Positions 54,646-64,000 of a stretch of DNA of 64,000 nt are shown here, piece by piece. The translations under genes and the position numbers were made by a program. The stretch is from RGIG3009 sp964433065 (GTDB taxonomy: Bacteria > Bacillota > Clostridia > Oscillospirales > Acutalibacteraceae). Positions within the stretch are counted from its first letter, which is position 1. The number at the start of each line of letters is the position of its first letter. The notes under the pieces are model-generated. The model did not search any database. It was not told where the DNA came from and saw only the letters and a list, made by a program, of their open reading frames with translations. The stretch lies in contig CAYSPZ010000002.1 in assembly GCA_964433065.1 (NCBI GenBank), forward strand, positions 1 to 64,000. Direction: 5' to 3'.

Positions 54646-57600
54646 ATGAAGATGTTACATCTTAAAAAGCATCTTGCCGTTATGGTATCGATCGTTATGC
54701 TCATCTGCTCGTTTGCGGGGACATTCACCGTATCGGCAGCGCAAGCGCAGATCTATATTATCGATGGCACGAAATACGTATTCGCGCATGCGGATGGTAC
54801 GCTTACGTATGACGGTACTGCCTACGGTGCGTATGCAACCTTCGAACTGGCATATAAAGCCATTGCTCCGACAGGTGGTACCATCGTAGTAGAAGGCACC
54901 CATACCCTCTATACTGAAAGTACCACGACTACGGCTATCGAAGTGATAGGTCTCGGCAAATCTGCGACCACCCTCAATCTTCCCAACGCCTATCCCGCGT
55001 CCGTATACGGCGAACTGTACTTGAAAGACCTGACTTTGGGTCACCTCAACAGCGGTAAACGCTTTAAAGCGGATCGTTTGACCCTTGACAACGTTGCCGA
55101 CGGTACCGGCAGTGCGCTTTGGTACGTTGGTTTCGTCACCGGTCAAACTAACGGCGCGACCTGCTACCTCGATGTAAAAGCGGGCAGTGCTCTCAACCTG
55201 ATCGGTATTCATGAATATGCTTCCATCGCCTCGGGGCGTTCGGATAATATGTACTTTATCATTGACGGCGGTTCGATCCATTGGGATCCGAGAAACGGTC
55301 AACCTGTCCACGGCAACCTGACCTATATCGTCAACAACTCCTCAGGCATGTCCAACAAAAAAATCTCTACCCAAACCGATCCCGACGGTGCGTTGACGGT
55401 TATTTTCAACAACGGTATTACCGACGTGACTGTTTCCGACACTGCCGGCAACGTTGACTATCGTGTGAACGTTGCTGCCGGCGGCTATGCGGATATCAAA
55501 ATTGAAGGCAGTGCGGATACCGCGCCCACCTTCGTGATTACTAGCAGCAATGGTTTAATACCGGTCATCAACGGTCAACAACTGCCACTGACCGATGGCG
55601 AATACCTATATACCCCGACTACCAAAGGTACCGTCGACATCACCTTTATAGATACCCGCATCTACACGGTAGATGGCGAGGCCACCGTGTTCGTGGCGGC
55701 AGACGGCGAAGTTGCGTATAACGGCGAAAATTATAATGCATACAGCACGTTTGAACTCGCATATAAGTCGATCATCGGTGAAGGCGGTACCATCGTCGTC
55801 GAGGGCGAACACACGCTCTATACTGAAAAAACGGCATCCAATCCCATTAAGATTCTTGGTTTGGGTATCAACAATTCCAAATTACTCCTTCCCGGTTCGT
55901 ATAACACGCTTTACGGTGAAATTGAGATCGATAAGATCACACTTTCCACCACAATCGGAAGCGGCGACGCTCACATTGCGGTCAATCGTTTTACCATCGG
56001 TAAAAATATGCAATCTGCGGGTAACTTATGGTTCACGGGTTACGTTTCTACCGTCGCCGGTGAGTTGTGCTATCTCGTTCACAACGGCAAATCCACGGCA
56101 TTCTTGTTAAACGTATCCCAGTTGAGTTGGCCCAGCACCCCCGATGCGGATATTCAGGAGATCTATAACGGTGGTTACGTCAACTTTGATATCCAGATAA
56201 ACGCTGCCGCCAAACGCAATCTGACCTATGTTTTTGACAGCGTTGCCCAATTCAACCAAAAAGCAGTGTCGGTTCGTTATGATGCCGGTTACAATCTGTC
56301 CTTGATCTTCAATAACGGTATTACCGATATGCAGGTTAACGACGACAATGGCTATGTCGATTACCGGTTAAACGTAGCGAGCGGCGGTTATGCATATGTC
56401 AAGGAACAAGGCACCGCTACCACCGCACCGACGTTTGTGATTCTTCCGTCGGAACATCAAGCACCGTGCGTAAACGGTGAGAAACTGTCGGTCACCAACG
56501 GTGAGTATCTCTACACACCCACCGAAAAAGGCACCTTCGATATCACCTTTGTTGATTCCGAAGAACCGCGTGTATATCTGATCGACAACGCGTACTTTGC
56601 CTTTGCGGCAAAAGACGGCAAGATCGAATATCAGGGCAAGACCCACTACGCATTCGAAACTTACGAATTGGCGTATAAAGCCCTCGCGATCCACGGCGGT
56701 ACCCTTGTCGTGGAAGGCAAACACGCTCTTTACAGTGAAAAGACGACCAAAAAGCCGATCAAGGTGATCGGTGCAGACGACGATGCGACGGTTACGTTTG
56801 GAAGTTCGCAATGCATCTACGGTGACACCGAGTTCGACAACATTCGTTTCCAAACGGCTACGAACAGTTCCGCCGATACGATGGAATTTATGGCTGCCGG
56901 CAACCTTCTCTTCGGCAAAAACGTAAAATTCGGCGCGATGAACTCGATCGGCTTTGTCGGCTTGACTTCCGATATCAACAGTCGTGTAAACGCGGGTGAC
57001 ACCGTGACGTTGAAATGGGCTTCGACGGGTATCGGTTCTGCCGGTGAAGTGTTCTATGTCCGCGCGTTAAGAGGTACGATCGGTACGGCGGATAAAAAGA
57101 TCAACGTCCAATTGATCATGGACGGTACCGGCTATACCTCGACCTTCACGAACGGTCTCGGCTTATCGGGCAACATCAACGGTAGTTTTACCTTCGTCAT
57201 CAACGACAGCACCTATTTTTACAAGAAGGGCGACAACAAGACCATCAGCCTGACGGGTACCGTTTCGGATAAACTGACCGTTATCTTCAACGACGGTGTC
57301 AACGATGTCGTGCTCGAAGAAACGGCGGATACCGCAGATTACGTGTTAAACGTTGCCAACGGCGGTTACGCATATGTCAAAACCGAAGGCACCGCTACCA
57401 CGGCACCTACGTTTGTTATTGAGCCTCCTGCAGGTAAAAAGCCGCTCATTAACTCCGTTCAGATCGACGCGGTCAACGGTGAATACCTGTACACACCCTC
57501 CACGAGCGGAATTATTGACATCACCTTCGGACATACCTCTTCCTATACGCCGAGTGTTCAGGCACCCGCCAATCAGAAATTGGCAGTTACCAAATTGAAG

Positions 57601-60600
57601 ACCGACTCGCGCAAAGATCCGCTCGGTATTGATTATACCGCACCGGTACTCAGCTGGATGGTAGAAAGCACCCGCCGCGGCGCCAAACAGACCGCCTATC
57701 GTGTCGGTGTTGCTTCTTCCACCGAAAACATCATCGCCGGCAACTTCGACGTGTGGGACAGCGGTAAGGTGTTCTCTTCCGATACGAACATCACCTACGG
57801 CGCTGTCAACGGTATCGGCGGCAGACCGGCGGCAACCTTACAGGCACAGACCCCGTACTATTGGACGGTATACGCGTGGAACGAAAATTCGGTCGAAAAC
57901 CGTTCAACGCAGATCGCGATGTTTGAAACCGCCTTGTTCGGCGATTTCGGCAGCGATAACTACTGGATCTTCGCGAATCAACCTACCGACGGTACAGCGG
58001 CAGAAACGGCGGGACGTTTGTTCCGTAAACAATTTACCTTGTCGCAGACGAAAGAAAACATCGTTTCAGCGAGACTGTATTCGACTGCCGCCGGCAACCA
58101 GATCATGTACGTCAACGGAAAACGGGCAGCCGAAGATTACTTTGCTCCCGGCAAATCCAAATACACCAAGATGTTCTACTACCAGACCTACGACATCACC
58201 GCTCTTATGAGAGATGGCGATAACACTATTGGCGCGGAAGTCGGTCAAGGCTGGTATAACGCAGGTGCCGTTGCCGCTACATACGGTTCCGACGTTGCGC
58301 TCAAAGCCAAATTGGTGGTCACCTATGAGGATGGCACCCAACAAGTCATCAACACCGACAGCACTTGGCAAGGCACGATGCAGGGGGCCACGCTTTCCAA
58401 CCGTTTCTACGACGGTCAGGTGATAGACGGCCGCGAATACATCGAAGGATGGGCACAAAACGACAATACGTCGGATAAATGGCAATCCGTACAAGCGGTT
58501 ACCACCTTCAGAACGACGACGGGCCCGATCGGTGATCTTTTCATCGCCGAAAATATGGATCCCGTCCGCAACGTGATGACCTTCACTCCCTCTGCATACG
58601 AGCAGAAGAGTGAAACCTCCCGCTTGTATACCTTTGACCAGAACATTGCGGGTACCGTGCGCATTACCGCCAAAGCCAAAGCGGGTGTCACGATGACCCT
58701 CAAGTACGGCGAATTCCTGACAGGCGGTACCATCACCGGTACCGAATACAACGGCAACAACGGTATCGACAGTTATACCTTCCGCGGCGACGAGGGCGGC
58801 GAAACGGTCACCTTTGACCTCGTCTACCACGGCTTCCAGTACGTGTTGGTATCCAACGAAAGTACCGACAGCACGTTGAGCAGTGAACCGATCGAGATCG
58901 TTTCCATCGAAGCGTTGGTTCTGTCCAGCCTTACGGAGGAAACGTACACGTTTGATTCCTCTAACAACACCATCGACCAATACGTCCAAAACGTGTTGTG
59001 GTCGTTGCGCAGTAACTTTATGTCCACCATCACCGACTGTCCGACCCGTGAAAAGAACACATGGACGGGTGACGCGCAGATCATTGCGGGCGCTTCCGCT
59101 TATTTCGCGGACGTCTACAACACGTACCGTAACTTCCAGTTGATGACTCAACACTCCGCGTTTGGTGACGGCGGTTTGCCGGAGATCGTTCCCGAAGCGA
59201 CGACGAACAATGCCTCCACCTCCGAAACGCAATTTGTTTCGATGCCGGCAGGGTGGACCGATTCAACGGTCATCATCACGTGGCAGATGTACAACCAGTA
59301 CGGTGATCTGAATATCATCAACGACAACTATGCCACGATGAAGAATTTTGTGGATTGTCTGGTACGTCAACGCATCTATCAGGAAGGCGACGAGATTCCG
59401 TATTTTGTCATCGACCCCACCGACCTGCGTATGGACGGCGGAAAATACGGCGACTGGTTAGGCAAATCCAATGGGAATGCTAATGCTTCCTATTACGAAA
59501 AGACCTACTATTCGACCACTTACAACAGCACGTCCGCCATCTCTTTCGTGGAGATCGGAACCGCGTATCTGGCGCACTCCTGTGACCTGTTGTCACAGAT
59601 GGCAGAAGCGATCGGCAATACGACCGAGGCGACCTACTACCACGATCTGTATCAACGTTTCGCAAAAGCGTGGCGCACCAACTTTGTCGCGGCGGACGGA
59701 TACACCTGTACTTCCAACGGTACCACCACGTTAAACGAGGACGGTACCCCCAATACGTATACCCCCGGCGAAGGATGGGTTACCTCCTACGCGCTCGGCT
59801 TAGAATTCAACCTCTTTGAAAACGAAGAGATGGCAAAAAAAGCCGCCGCGAAACTGGCATCGTTGATGGAAAACTGGGAATATCAACAGATGGTTGGTTT
59901 CTTGGGCATCGACACCCTGTATACGGGTCTCAGCCACAACGGTCAGTTCGAAGCCGCTCTCAAAATTATGGAGAACGAAAAGAATCCTTCCGCGCTTTAC
60001 TCGGTCACTCGGGGTGCAACGACGATCTGGGAAACCTACGACGAGATCAACTATTCCCGTAACCACTACGTTTTCGGTGCGCCCAGCCGCTGGTTGTTCA
60101 GCGACGTGCTCGGTATCACCCACGGATACGAAAGTGAAAACGTCGGGTACACCCACTTCCTGTTAGAACCCAACTACTCTTCCGATCTCGATACGACCCT
60201 CACGTGGGTCAGCGGTTCTTACACCGCACGTACCGGTACCATCAAGAGCGAGTGGAAACTCTCCTCCGACCGTACGACTTTCACCTACAAATGTACCGTT
60301 CCTGCGAACACGAGTGCAACCGTGTCGTTGCCCTTGTTTGGTGAAAAATCGGCTGTCACCGAAGGCGGCATACCTGCCACCGATTCTAAAGGTGTTGCCT
60401 TTGTCGAGATCAAAGACGGCAGAGCATATTATGAGGTTACCTCAGGTGAATACGAGTTCGTTGTGACCGACTCGGTCACAGAGTTGTCTGTTACACCGCC
60501 CACCAAACGGGTATACGGTAAAGGCAGCACCGCGATCGACGTCACAGGCGGTCTGGTCAACGTTACCTATTCTGGCGGCAGAAGCGAAACCATCGAATTG

Positions 60601-61269
60601 ACGGCGGATATGATCACCGACTTTGACGGTTCTGTGGTCGGTACACAGACGGTGACGGTCACTTACGGCGGTGTCAGCGATACGTTTGACATTGCTGTAA
60701 TGAACACCAACACCTTGCCTACCGTTACCGTGGACAGTGTAAACGCGAGTGTCGGTAAGACCTTTACGGTGGCGGTTACATTACAGAACAATCCCGGTAT
60801 CACATCGGCAAACCTTGCCATCTCGTATGACACGAGTAAACTGGAACTGGTATCGTATAACGAACAAGAGTTCAGCGGCCTGTCCTGCGGATCGGTTACC
60901 GACGATCCTTTTGTGATCCGTTGGCAAGGTGCGGATAACACCGATACCGTGTTTGTGCTGTTAACTTTCCAAGTGAAAGCAGATACTCCGATCGGTACGA
61001 CCGACATTTCGGTTGCCGTCGACTGCGGCAACGTCTTGTTCAACACCGCAAGCGGTACGGTGAACATCGCCAAATATACCACCGGTGACCTGAACAGAGA
61101 CGGTCTTATCAACAATAAAGACCTTGGCTTGATGCAACGCTTTAACAACAGTTGGTCCGTTGTGATCAACCAATCCGCCGCAGACGTTAACGGCGACGGA
61201 AAGGTCAACAATAAAGACCTCGGTATTTTACAGCGTTATATCAATGGTTGGGACGTAACACTATCCTAA
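54646..61269 (+). CDS. Secreted GH78 alpha-L-rhamnosidase with triple N-terminal repeat, Ig-like, cohesin and dockerin
   Basis: 2,207 residues, ATG behind ACGGAGGAATG. Signal peptide about 1-31. Three repeats of about 300 residues (from about 35, 336 and 642), each starting with a Y(I/L)ID-type strand, YELAYKA/FELAYKA, GGT(I/L)VVEG and HTLYTE-type segments; function unknown, perhaps carbohydrate binding. GH78 about 967-1945: the alpha-L-rhamnosidase N-terminal, bacterial rhamnosidase and (alpha/alpha)6 barrel regions. DCPTREKNTWTGDAQ (about 1463) is the family's catalytic-acid motif. A Big_3-like domain (about 1946-2020), a cohesin (about 2024-2143) and a dockerin (about 2146-2205) follow. 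There is no Cys/His array. The enzyme should release rhamnose from rhamnogalacturonan or glycosides. Confidence 0.9.
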   Translation: MKMLHLKKHLAVMVSIVMLICSFAGTFTVSAAQAQIYIIDGTKYVFAHADGTLTYDGTAYGAYATFELAYKAIAPTGGTIVVEGTHTLYTESTTTTAIEVIGLGKSATTLNLPNAYPASVYGELYLKDLTLGHLNSGKRFKADRLTLDNVADGTGSALWYVGFVTGQTNGATCYLDVKAGSALNLIGIHEYASIASGRSDNMYFIIDGGSIHWDPRNGQPVHGNLTYIVNNSSGMSNKKISTQTDPDGALTVIFNNGITDVTVSDTAGNVDYRVNVAAGGYADIKIEGSADTAPTFVITSSNGLIPVINGQQLPLTDGEYLYTPTTKGTVDITFIDTRIYTVDGEATVFVAADGEVAYNGENYNAYSTFELAYKSIIGEGGTIVVEGEHTLYTEKTASNPIKILGLGINNSKLLLPGSYNTLYGEIEIDKITLSTTIGSGDAHIAVNRFTIGKNMQSAGNLWFTGYVSTVAGELCYLVHNGKSTAFLLNVSQLSWPSTPDADIQEIYNGGYVNFDIQINAAAKRNLTYVFDSVAQFNQKAVSVRYDAGYNLSLIFNNGITDMQVNDDNGYVDYRLNVASGGYAYVKEQGTATTAPTFVILPSEHQAPCVNGEKLSVTNGEYLYTPTEKGTFDITFVDSEEPRVYLIDNAYFAFAAKDGKIEYQGKTHYAFETYELAYKALAIHGGTLVVEGKHALYSEKTTKKPIKVIGADDDATVTFGSSQCIYGDTEFDNIRFQTATNSSADTMEFMAAGNLLFGKNVKFGAMNSIGFVGLTSDINSRVNAGDTVTLKWASTGIGSAGEVFYVRALRGTIGTADKKINVQLIMDGTGYTSTFTNGLGLSGNINGSFTFVINDSTYFYKKGDNKTISLTGTVSDKLTVIFNDGVNDVVLEETADTADYVLNVANGGYAYVKTEGTATTAPTFVIEPPAGKKPLINSVQIDAVNGEYLYTPSTSGIIDITFGHTSSYTPSVQAPANQKLAVTKLKTDSRKDPLGIDYTAPVLSWMVESTRRGAKQTAYRVGVASSTENIIAGNFDVWDSGKVFSSDTNITYGAVNGIGGRPAATLQAQTPYYWTVYAWNENSVENRSTQIAMFETALFGDFGSDNYWIFANQPTDGTAAETAGRLFRKQFTLSQTKENIVSARLYSTAAGNQIMYVNGKRAAEDYFAPGKSKYTKMFYYQTYDITALMRDGDNTIGAEVGQGWYNAGAVAATYGSDVALKAKLVVTYEDGTQQVINTDSTWQGTMQGATLSNRFYDGQVIDGREYIEGWAQNDNTSDKWQSVQAVTTFRTTTGPIGDLFIAENMDPVRNVMTFTPSAYEQKSETSRLYTFDQNIAGTVRITAKAKAGVTMTLKYGEFLTGGTITGTEYNGNNGIDSYTFRGDEGGETVTFDLVYHGFQYVLVSNESTDSTLSSEPIEIVSIEALVLSSLTEETYTFDSSNNTIDQYVQNVLWSLRSNFMSTITDCPTREKNTWTGDAQIIAGASAYFADVYNTYRNFQLMTQHSAFGDGGLPEIVPEATTNNASTSETQFVSMPAGWTDSTVIITWQMYNQYGDLNIINDNYATMKNFVDCLVRQRIYQEGDEIPYFVIDPTDLRMDGGKYGDWLGKSNGNANASYYEKTYYSTTYNSTSAISFVEIGTAYLAHSCDLLSQMAEAIGNTTEATYYHDLYQRFAKAWRTNFVAADGYTCTSNGTTTLNEDGTPNTYTPGEGWVTSYALGLEFNLFENEEMAKKAAAKLASLMENWEYQQMVGFLGIDTLYTGLSHNGQFEAALKIMENEKNPSALYSVTRGATTIWETYDEINYSRNHYVFGAPSRWLFSDVLGITHGYESENVGYTHFLLEPNYSSDLDTTLTWVSGSYTARTGTIKSEWKLSSDRTTFTYKCTVPANTSATVSLPLFGEKSAVTEGGIPATDSKGVAFVEIKDGRAYYEVTSGEYEFVVTDSVTELSVTPPTKRVYGKGSTAIDVTGGLVNVTYSGGRSETIELTADMITDFDGSVVGTQTVTVTYGGVSDTFDIAVMNTNTLPTVTVDSVNASVGKTFTVAVTLQNNPGITSANLAISYDTSKLELVSYNEQEFSGLSCGSVTDDPFVIRWQGADNTDTVFVLLTFQVKADTPIGTTDISVAVDCGNVLFNTASGTVNIAKYTTGDLNRDGLINNKDLGLMQRFNNSWSVVINQSAADVNGDGKVNNKDLGILQRYINGWDVTLS

Positions 61270-61276
61270 GACAACG

Positions 61277-61306
61277 AAAACCACGCGATCATCGCGTGGT
61301 TTTTGT
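61277..61306 (+). terminator. Terminator after the GH78 gene
   Basis: AAAACCACGCGA pairs with TCGCGTGGTTTT across a 2-4 base loop and is followed by T residues. Confidence 0.85.
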
Positions 61307-61314
61307 TTTTTTTC

Positions 61315-61343
61315 TTGAAATTATCGAACAAGTGTAGTATACT
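61315..61343 (+). promoter_or_regulatory. Promoter of the last gene
   Basis: TTGAAA (61315-61320), 17-base spacer, TATACT (61338-61343), 54 bases before the GTG start. Confidence 0.7.
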
Positions 61344-61396
61344 GGAAAATGGTAATTTTTATGTACTCTTATTTTTGTACACGGAGGGAAAGAAAA

Positions 61397-64000
61397 GTGA
61401 AACAATCATTGTTCAAAAAAGTATGTGCCATCGTGATGGCGTTCGTACTGACAGTATCGTTCTGTCCGAACGGCGCATTCCACATCACGGCGGCGGCGCT
61501 GACGAGCGGTAATTATACCTATACCGTTTCCGACGGCGCGGCAACGATTACCGACTTTAGTACGACGGTAACCGGTGCATTGACCATTCCGAATAAGATC
61601 GGCGGTTACCCCGTTACCACTATCGGTGCGTATGCCTTTGACTCTTGCAGCGGTCTGACAAGCATCACCATCCCCGACAGCGTGACCGTTATTGAACAGT
61701 GCGCTTTCAAAGGTTGTAGCGGACTGACGAGCATTACGCTTGGCAACAGTGTGGCTGAAATCGGTACGTGGGCATTTTACAACTGCAAAGCCTTGACGAG
61801 CATCACCATTCCGGCGAGTGTAACCACCATTGGTGACAGTGCGTTTGAGGGCTGTAAAAAAATCGCGAGCGTATACACTGCCGACATAGCGGCTTGGTGT
61901 GCGATTTCCTTTGGCAACGAATTGTCCACCCCGCTCTATTATGCCAACAAACTGTATGTTAACGGAGAACTGGTAACCGACCTGATCATTCCCGACGGTG
62001 TGACCGGTATCGGCGACTACGCGTTTTACGCTTGCAGCAGTGCGACGAGTATCACCCTCCCCGACAGCGTGACATCCATCGGCAGTTACGCGTTCTATTG
62101 CGGCAAACTGACCGACCTGGATCTCGGAAACGGTGTGACCACCATTGCCGACCACGCGTTCTACGGTTGTGCCGCCATGAAAAGCATTACCTTCCCCGCC
62201 GGTGTGACGAGTGTCGGTGAGTATGTTTTCCAATATTGCAGCAGTCTTTCGTCCGTTGTCGTTGCGGAAGATAACGTGACCTACGCGTCCGAGGACGGTG
62301 TATTGTTCAACGACGCGATGACCACTTTGATCGCTTACCCTGCGGCAAAAGCCGATACGACTTATAACATTCCCGACGGTGTGACCACCATCGGCACCAG
62401 TGCGTTCTACAACTGTGATATTCTGGTAAATGCCGTTCTTCCCGATAGCGTAACCACCATTAACGAACGTGCGTTCTACGGTTGTGATTATCTGGCAAAC
62501 GTCAACATCCCCGACGGTGTGACCACCATCGGTGGCTATGCGTTCCACGGTTGCGACAGTTTGTTAAGTATCGCCATTCCCAACGGTGTGACCGCTATCA
62601 ACGGTTATACGTTCTATACGTGCAGCGGTATGACCAACATTATGATCCCCGCAAGCGTGACCTCGATTGGTAACAACGCGTTTTACGGTTGTACCGCCCT
62701 GACCGATGTCTGGTACGGTGGCAGCAGCCAAGACGCGATCGCCATCGACACCAACAACACCTTGCTCACCGATGCGACGTGGCATTATAATTTCTGCCAA
62801 AAACACACCTACGACAACGCTTGCGACACCGATTGTAACACCTGCGGTGAAACTCGCACGGTTGGCGACCACGTGTACGACAACGACTGCGACGCTGACT
62901 GTAATGTCTGCGGTGCAACCCGCGAAGTGAGCGGTCACAAGTACGAAAACGACTGCGATATCGACTGTGATATCTGCGGCGATACCCGTGAAGTGGCTGA
63001 CCACGTGTACGACAACGACTGTGACGCTGATTGTAACGTCTGCGGTGCTACCCGCGAAGTGAGCGGCCACAAGTACGAAAATGACTGCGATATCGACTGT
63101 GATATCTGCGGCGATACCCGTGAAGTGGCTGACCACGTGTACGATAACGACTGCGACGCTGACTGTAACGTCTGCGGTGACACCCGCAAAGTAGACGGTC
63201 ACAAGTACGAAAATGACTGCGATGTCGATTGTGATATCTGCGGTGACGTTCGTGAAGTGAACGGCCACGTGTACGACAACGATTGCGACGCTGATTGTAA
63301 TGTCTGCGGTGACACCCGCAAAGTAGACGGTCACAAGTACGAAAATGACTGCGATGNNNNNNNNNNNNNNNNNNNNNNNNNNNNNNNNNNNNNNNNNNNN
63401 NNNNNNNNNNNNNNNNNNNNNNNNNNNNNNNNNNNNNNNNNNNNNNNNNNNNNNNNAAGTGAACGGCCACGTGTACGACAACGATTGCGACGCTGATTGT
63501 AATGTCTGCGGCAATGTCCGCGAAGTGGCTGACCACGTGTACGATAACGCTTGCGACGCTGACTGTAACGTCTGCGGTGACACCCGCAAAGTAGACGGTC
63601 ACAAGTACGATAACGACTGCGACGCTGACTGTAATGTCTGCGGTGCTACCCGCGAAGTGGCTGACCACGTGTACGACAACGACTGCGACGTTGACTGCAA
63701 CAACTGCGGCGACGTTCGCGAAGTGGCTGACCACGTGTACGACAATGCGTGCGACGCGGACTGTAACACCTGCGGTGTTACCCGCGAAGTGGCTGACCAC
63801 GTATACGATAACGAAGAGGATGCCGACTGTAACGAATGCGGCGCGATCCGCTACGTTGGTGCGATGCCGACCTTCTCGGTCGACAGCGTGACGACCCGCG
63901 TAGGAAAGACCTTTACGGTGGCGGTTCGGGTGGAGAACAACCCCGGTATCGTTTCGGCGAAACTGGCGGTCTCCTACGATGCCGACAAGTTGCAGTTGCT
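61397..64000 (+). CDS. Secreted BspA-type leucine-rich protein with long Cys-repeat array and cohesin (gap inside, 3' truncated)
   Basis: GTG at 61397 behind CGGAGGGAAAG. Signal peptide about 1-33. About twelve leucine-rich LRR_5/BspA units (about 35-465, with VTTIGxxAF and GCSGLTSITI-type segments) end in a DVWYGGSSQ unit like the gene at 39988. At least fifteen Cys/His repeats follow, then the start of a class A cohesin (FSVDSVTTRVGKTFTVAVRVENNPGIVSAKL) that runs off the window. A 100-N gap interrupts the array. The reading frame before the gap (position mod 3 = 2) and after it (mod 3 = 0) disagree by one base if the gap were exactly 100, so its length is a placeholder. A dockerin is expected beyond the edge. 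Confidence 0.85.
62803..63840 (+). repeat. Near-identical Cys/His repeat array spanning the assembly gap
   Basis: 66-base units, partly organised as 132-base pairs (DNDCDADCNVCG then NDCDIDCDICG types), with very high DNA identity between copies. This is unlike the diverged array at 37117 and points to recent expansion. The last unit before the cohesin (NEEDADCNECG) lacks the first Cys. Confidence 0.88.
63357..63456. other. Assembly gap of 100 N
   Basis: Exactly 100 N within near-identical tandem repeats: a scaffolding placeholder. The true number of repeats is unknown. Confidence 0.98.

Noticed and set aside
63048..63800. Minus-strand frames across the N gap
   Set aside because: They depend on translating the 100-N placeholder and mirror the Cys-repeat array.

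Overview
The window looks like a chromosomal contig of an anaerobic, Gram-positive Clostridia bacterium of the Oscillospiraceae/Ruminococcaceae type, moderate in G+C. The evidence is AGGAGG ribosome-binding sites with GTG starts, an Rnf complex in the order C-D-G-E-A-B, a GldA/F/G-like ABC operon, DegV, AIM24, and a large set of secreted cohesin/dockerin proteins. One 100-N assembly gap lies at 63357-63456 and the last gene runs off the right edge.

Layout. 1-1520: the end of a tyrosine recombinase (probable edge of an integrated element), two tandemly duplicated small HTH regulators, and a divergent SLOG-family gene. 1560-9070: housekeeping and accessory genes: AIM24, an ABC exporter, DegV, a lipoprotein with an NlpC/P60 fold but no catalytic residues, an AraC regulator, and a sugar isomerase/oxidoreductase pair. 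9070-12310: a visibly AT-richer island. It holds a strongly structured non-coding leader, an EcoRI-family adenine methyltransferase with a (CAGA)13 tract in its coding sequence, and a DUF262-HNH nuclease. All three reading frames stay open after the tract, and each ends in a different C-terminal module. 12396-20338: a Na+/solute symporter, a RibF-HAD fusion, and an ABC-2/GldG/DUF4340 operon. 20499-26266: the Rnf operon preceded by NusG_II and Gx genes. 26357-26625: tRNA-Met, tRNA-Glu and tRNA-Val.

27116-64000: eleven consecutive same-strand genes, ten clearly secreted and one anchored in the membrane, forming a cellulosome-like locus. Most end in a common cassette: Cys/His-rich 22-residue repeats, a bacterial Ig-like domain, one cohesin-like domain and one dockerin. 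The N-terminal cargoes differ: beta-helix (pectin-lyase-like), GH3 plus SGNH esterase, GH78 rhamnosidase, BspA-type leucine-rich repeats, and unknown repeats. One protein is a membrane-anchored cohesin, one is cohesin-only and one is dockerin-only. The cargo suggests pectin/rhamnogalacturonan degradation. Because nearly every protein carries one cohesin and one dockerin, head-to-tail chaining on the anchored cohesin is possible (inference).

Three points deserve most attention: the three-frame switch in the methyltransferase, a covariation rule among cysteines of the repeats that implies metal sites shared between neighbouring repeats, and the cohesin-plus-dockerin architecture on enzymes and adhesin-like proteins alike.
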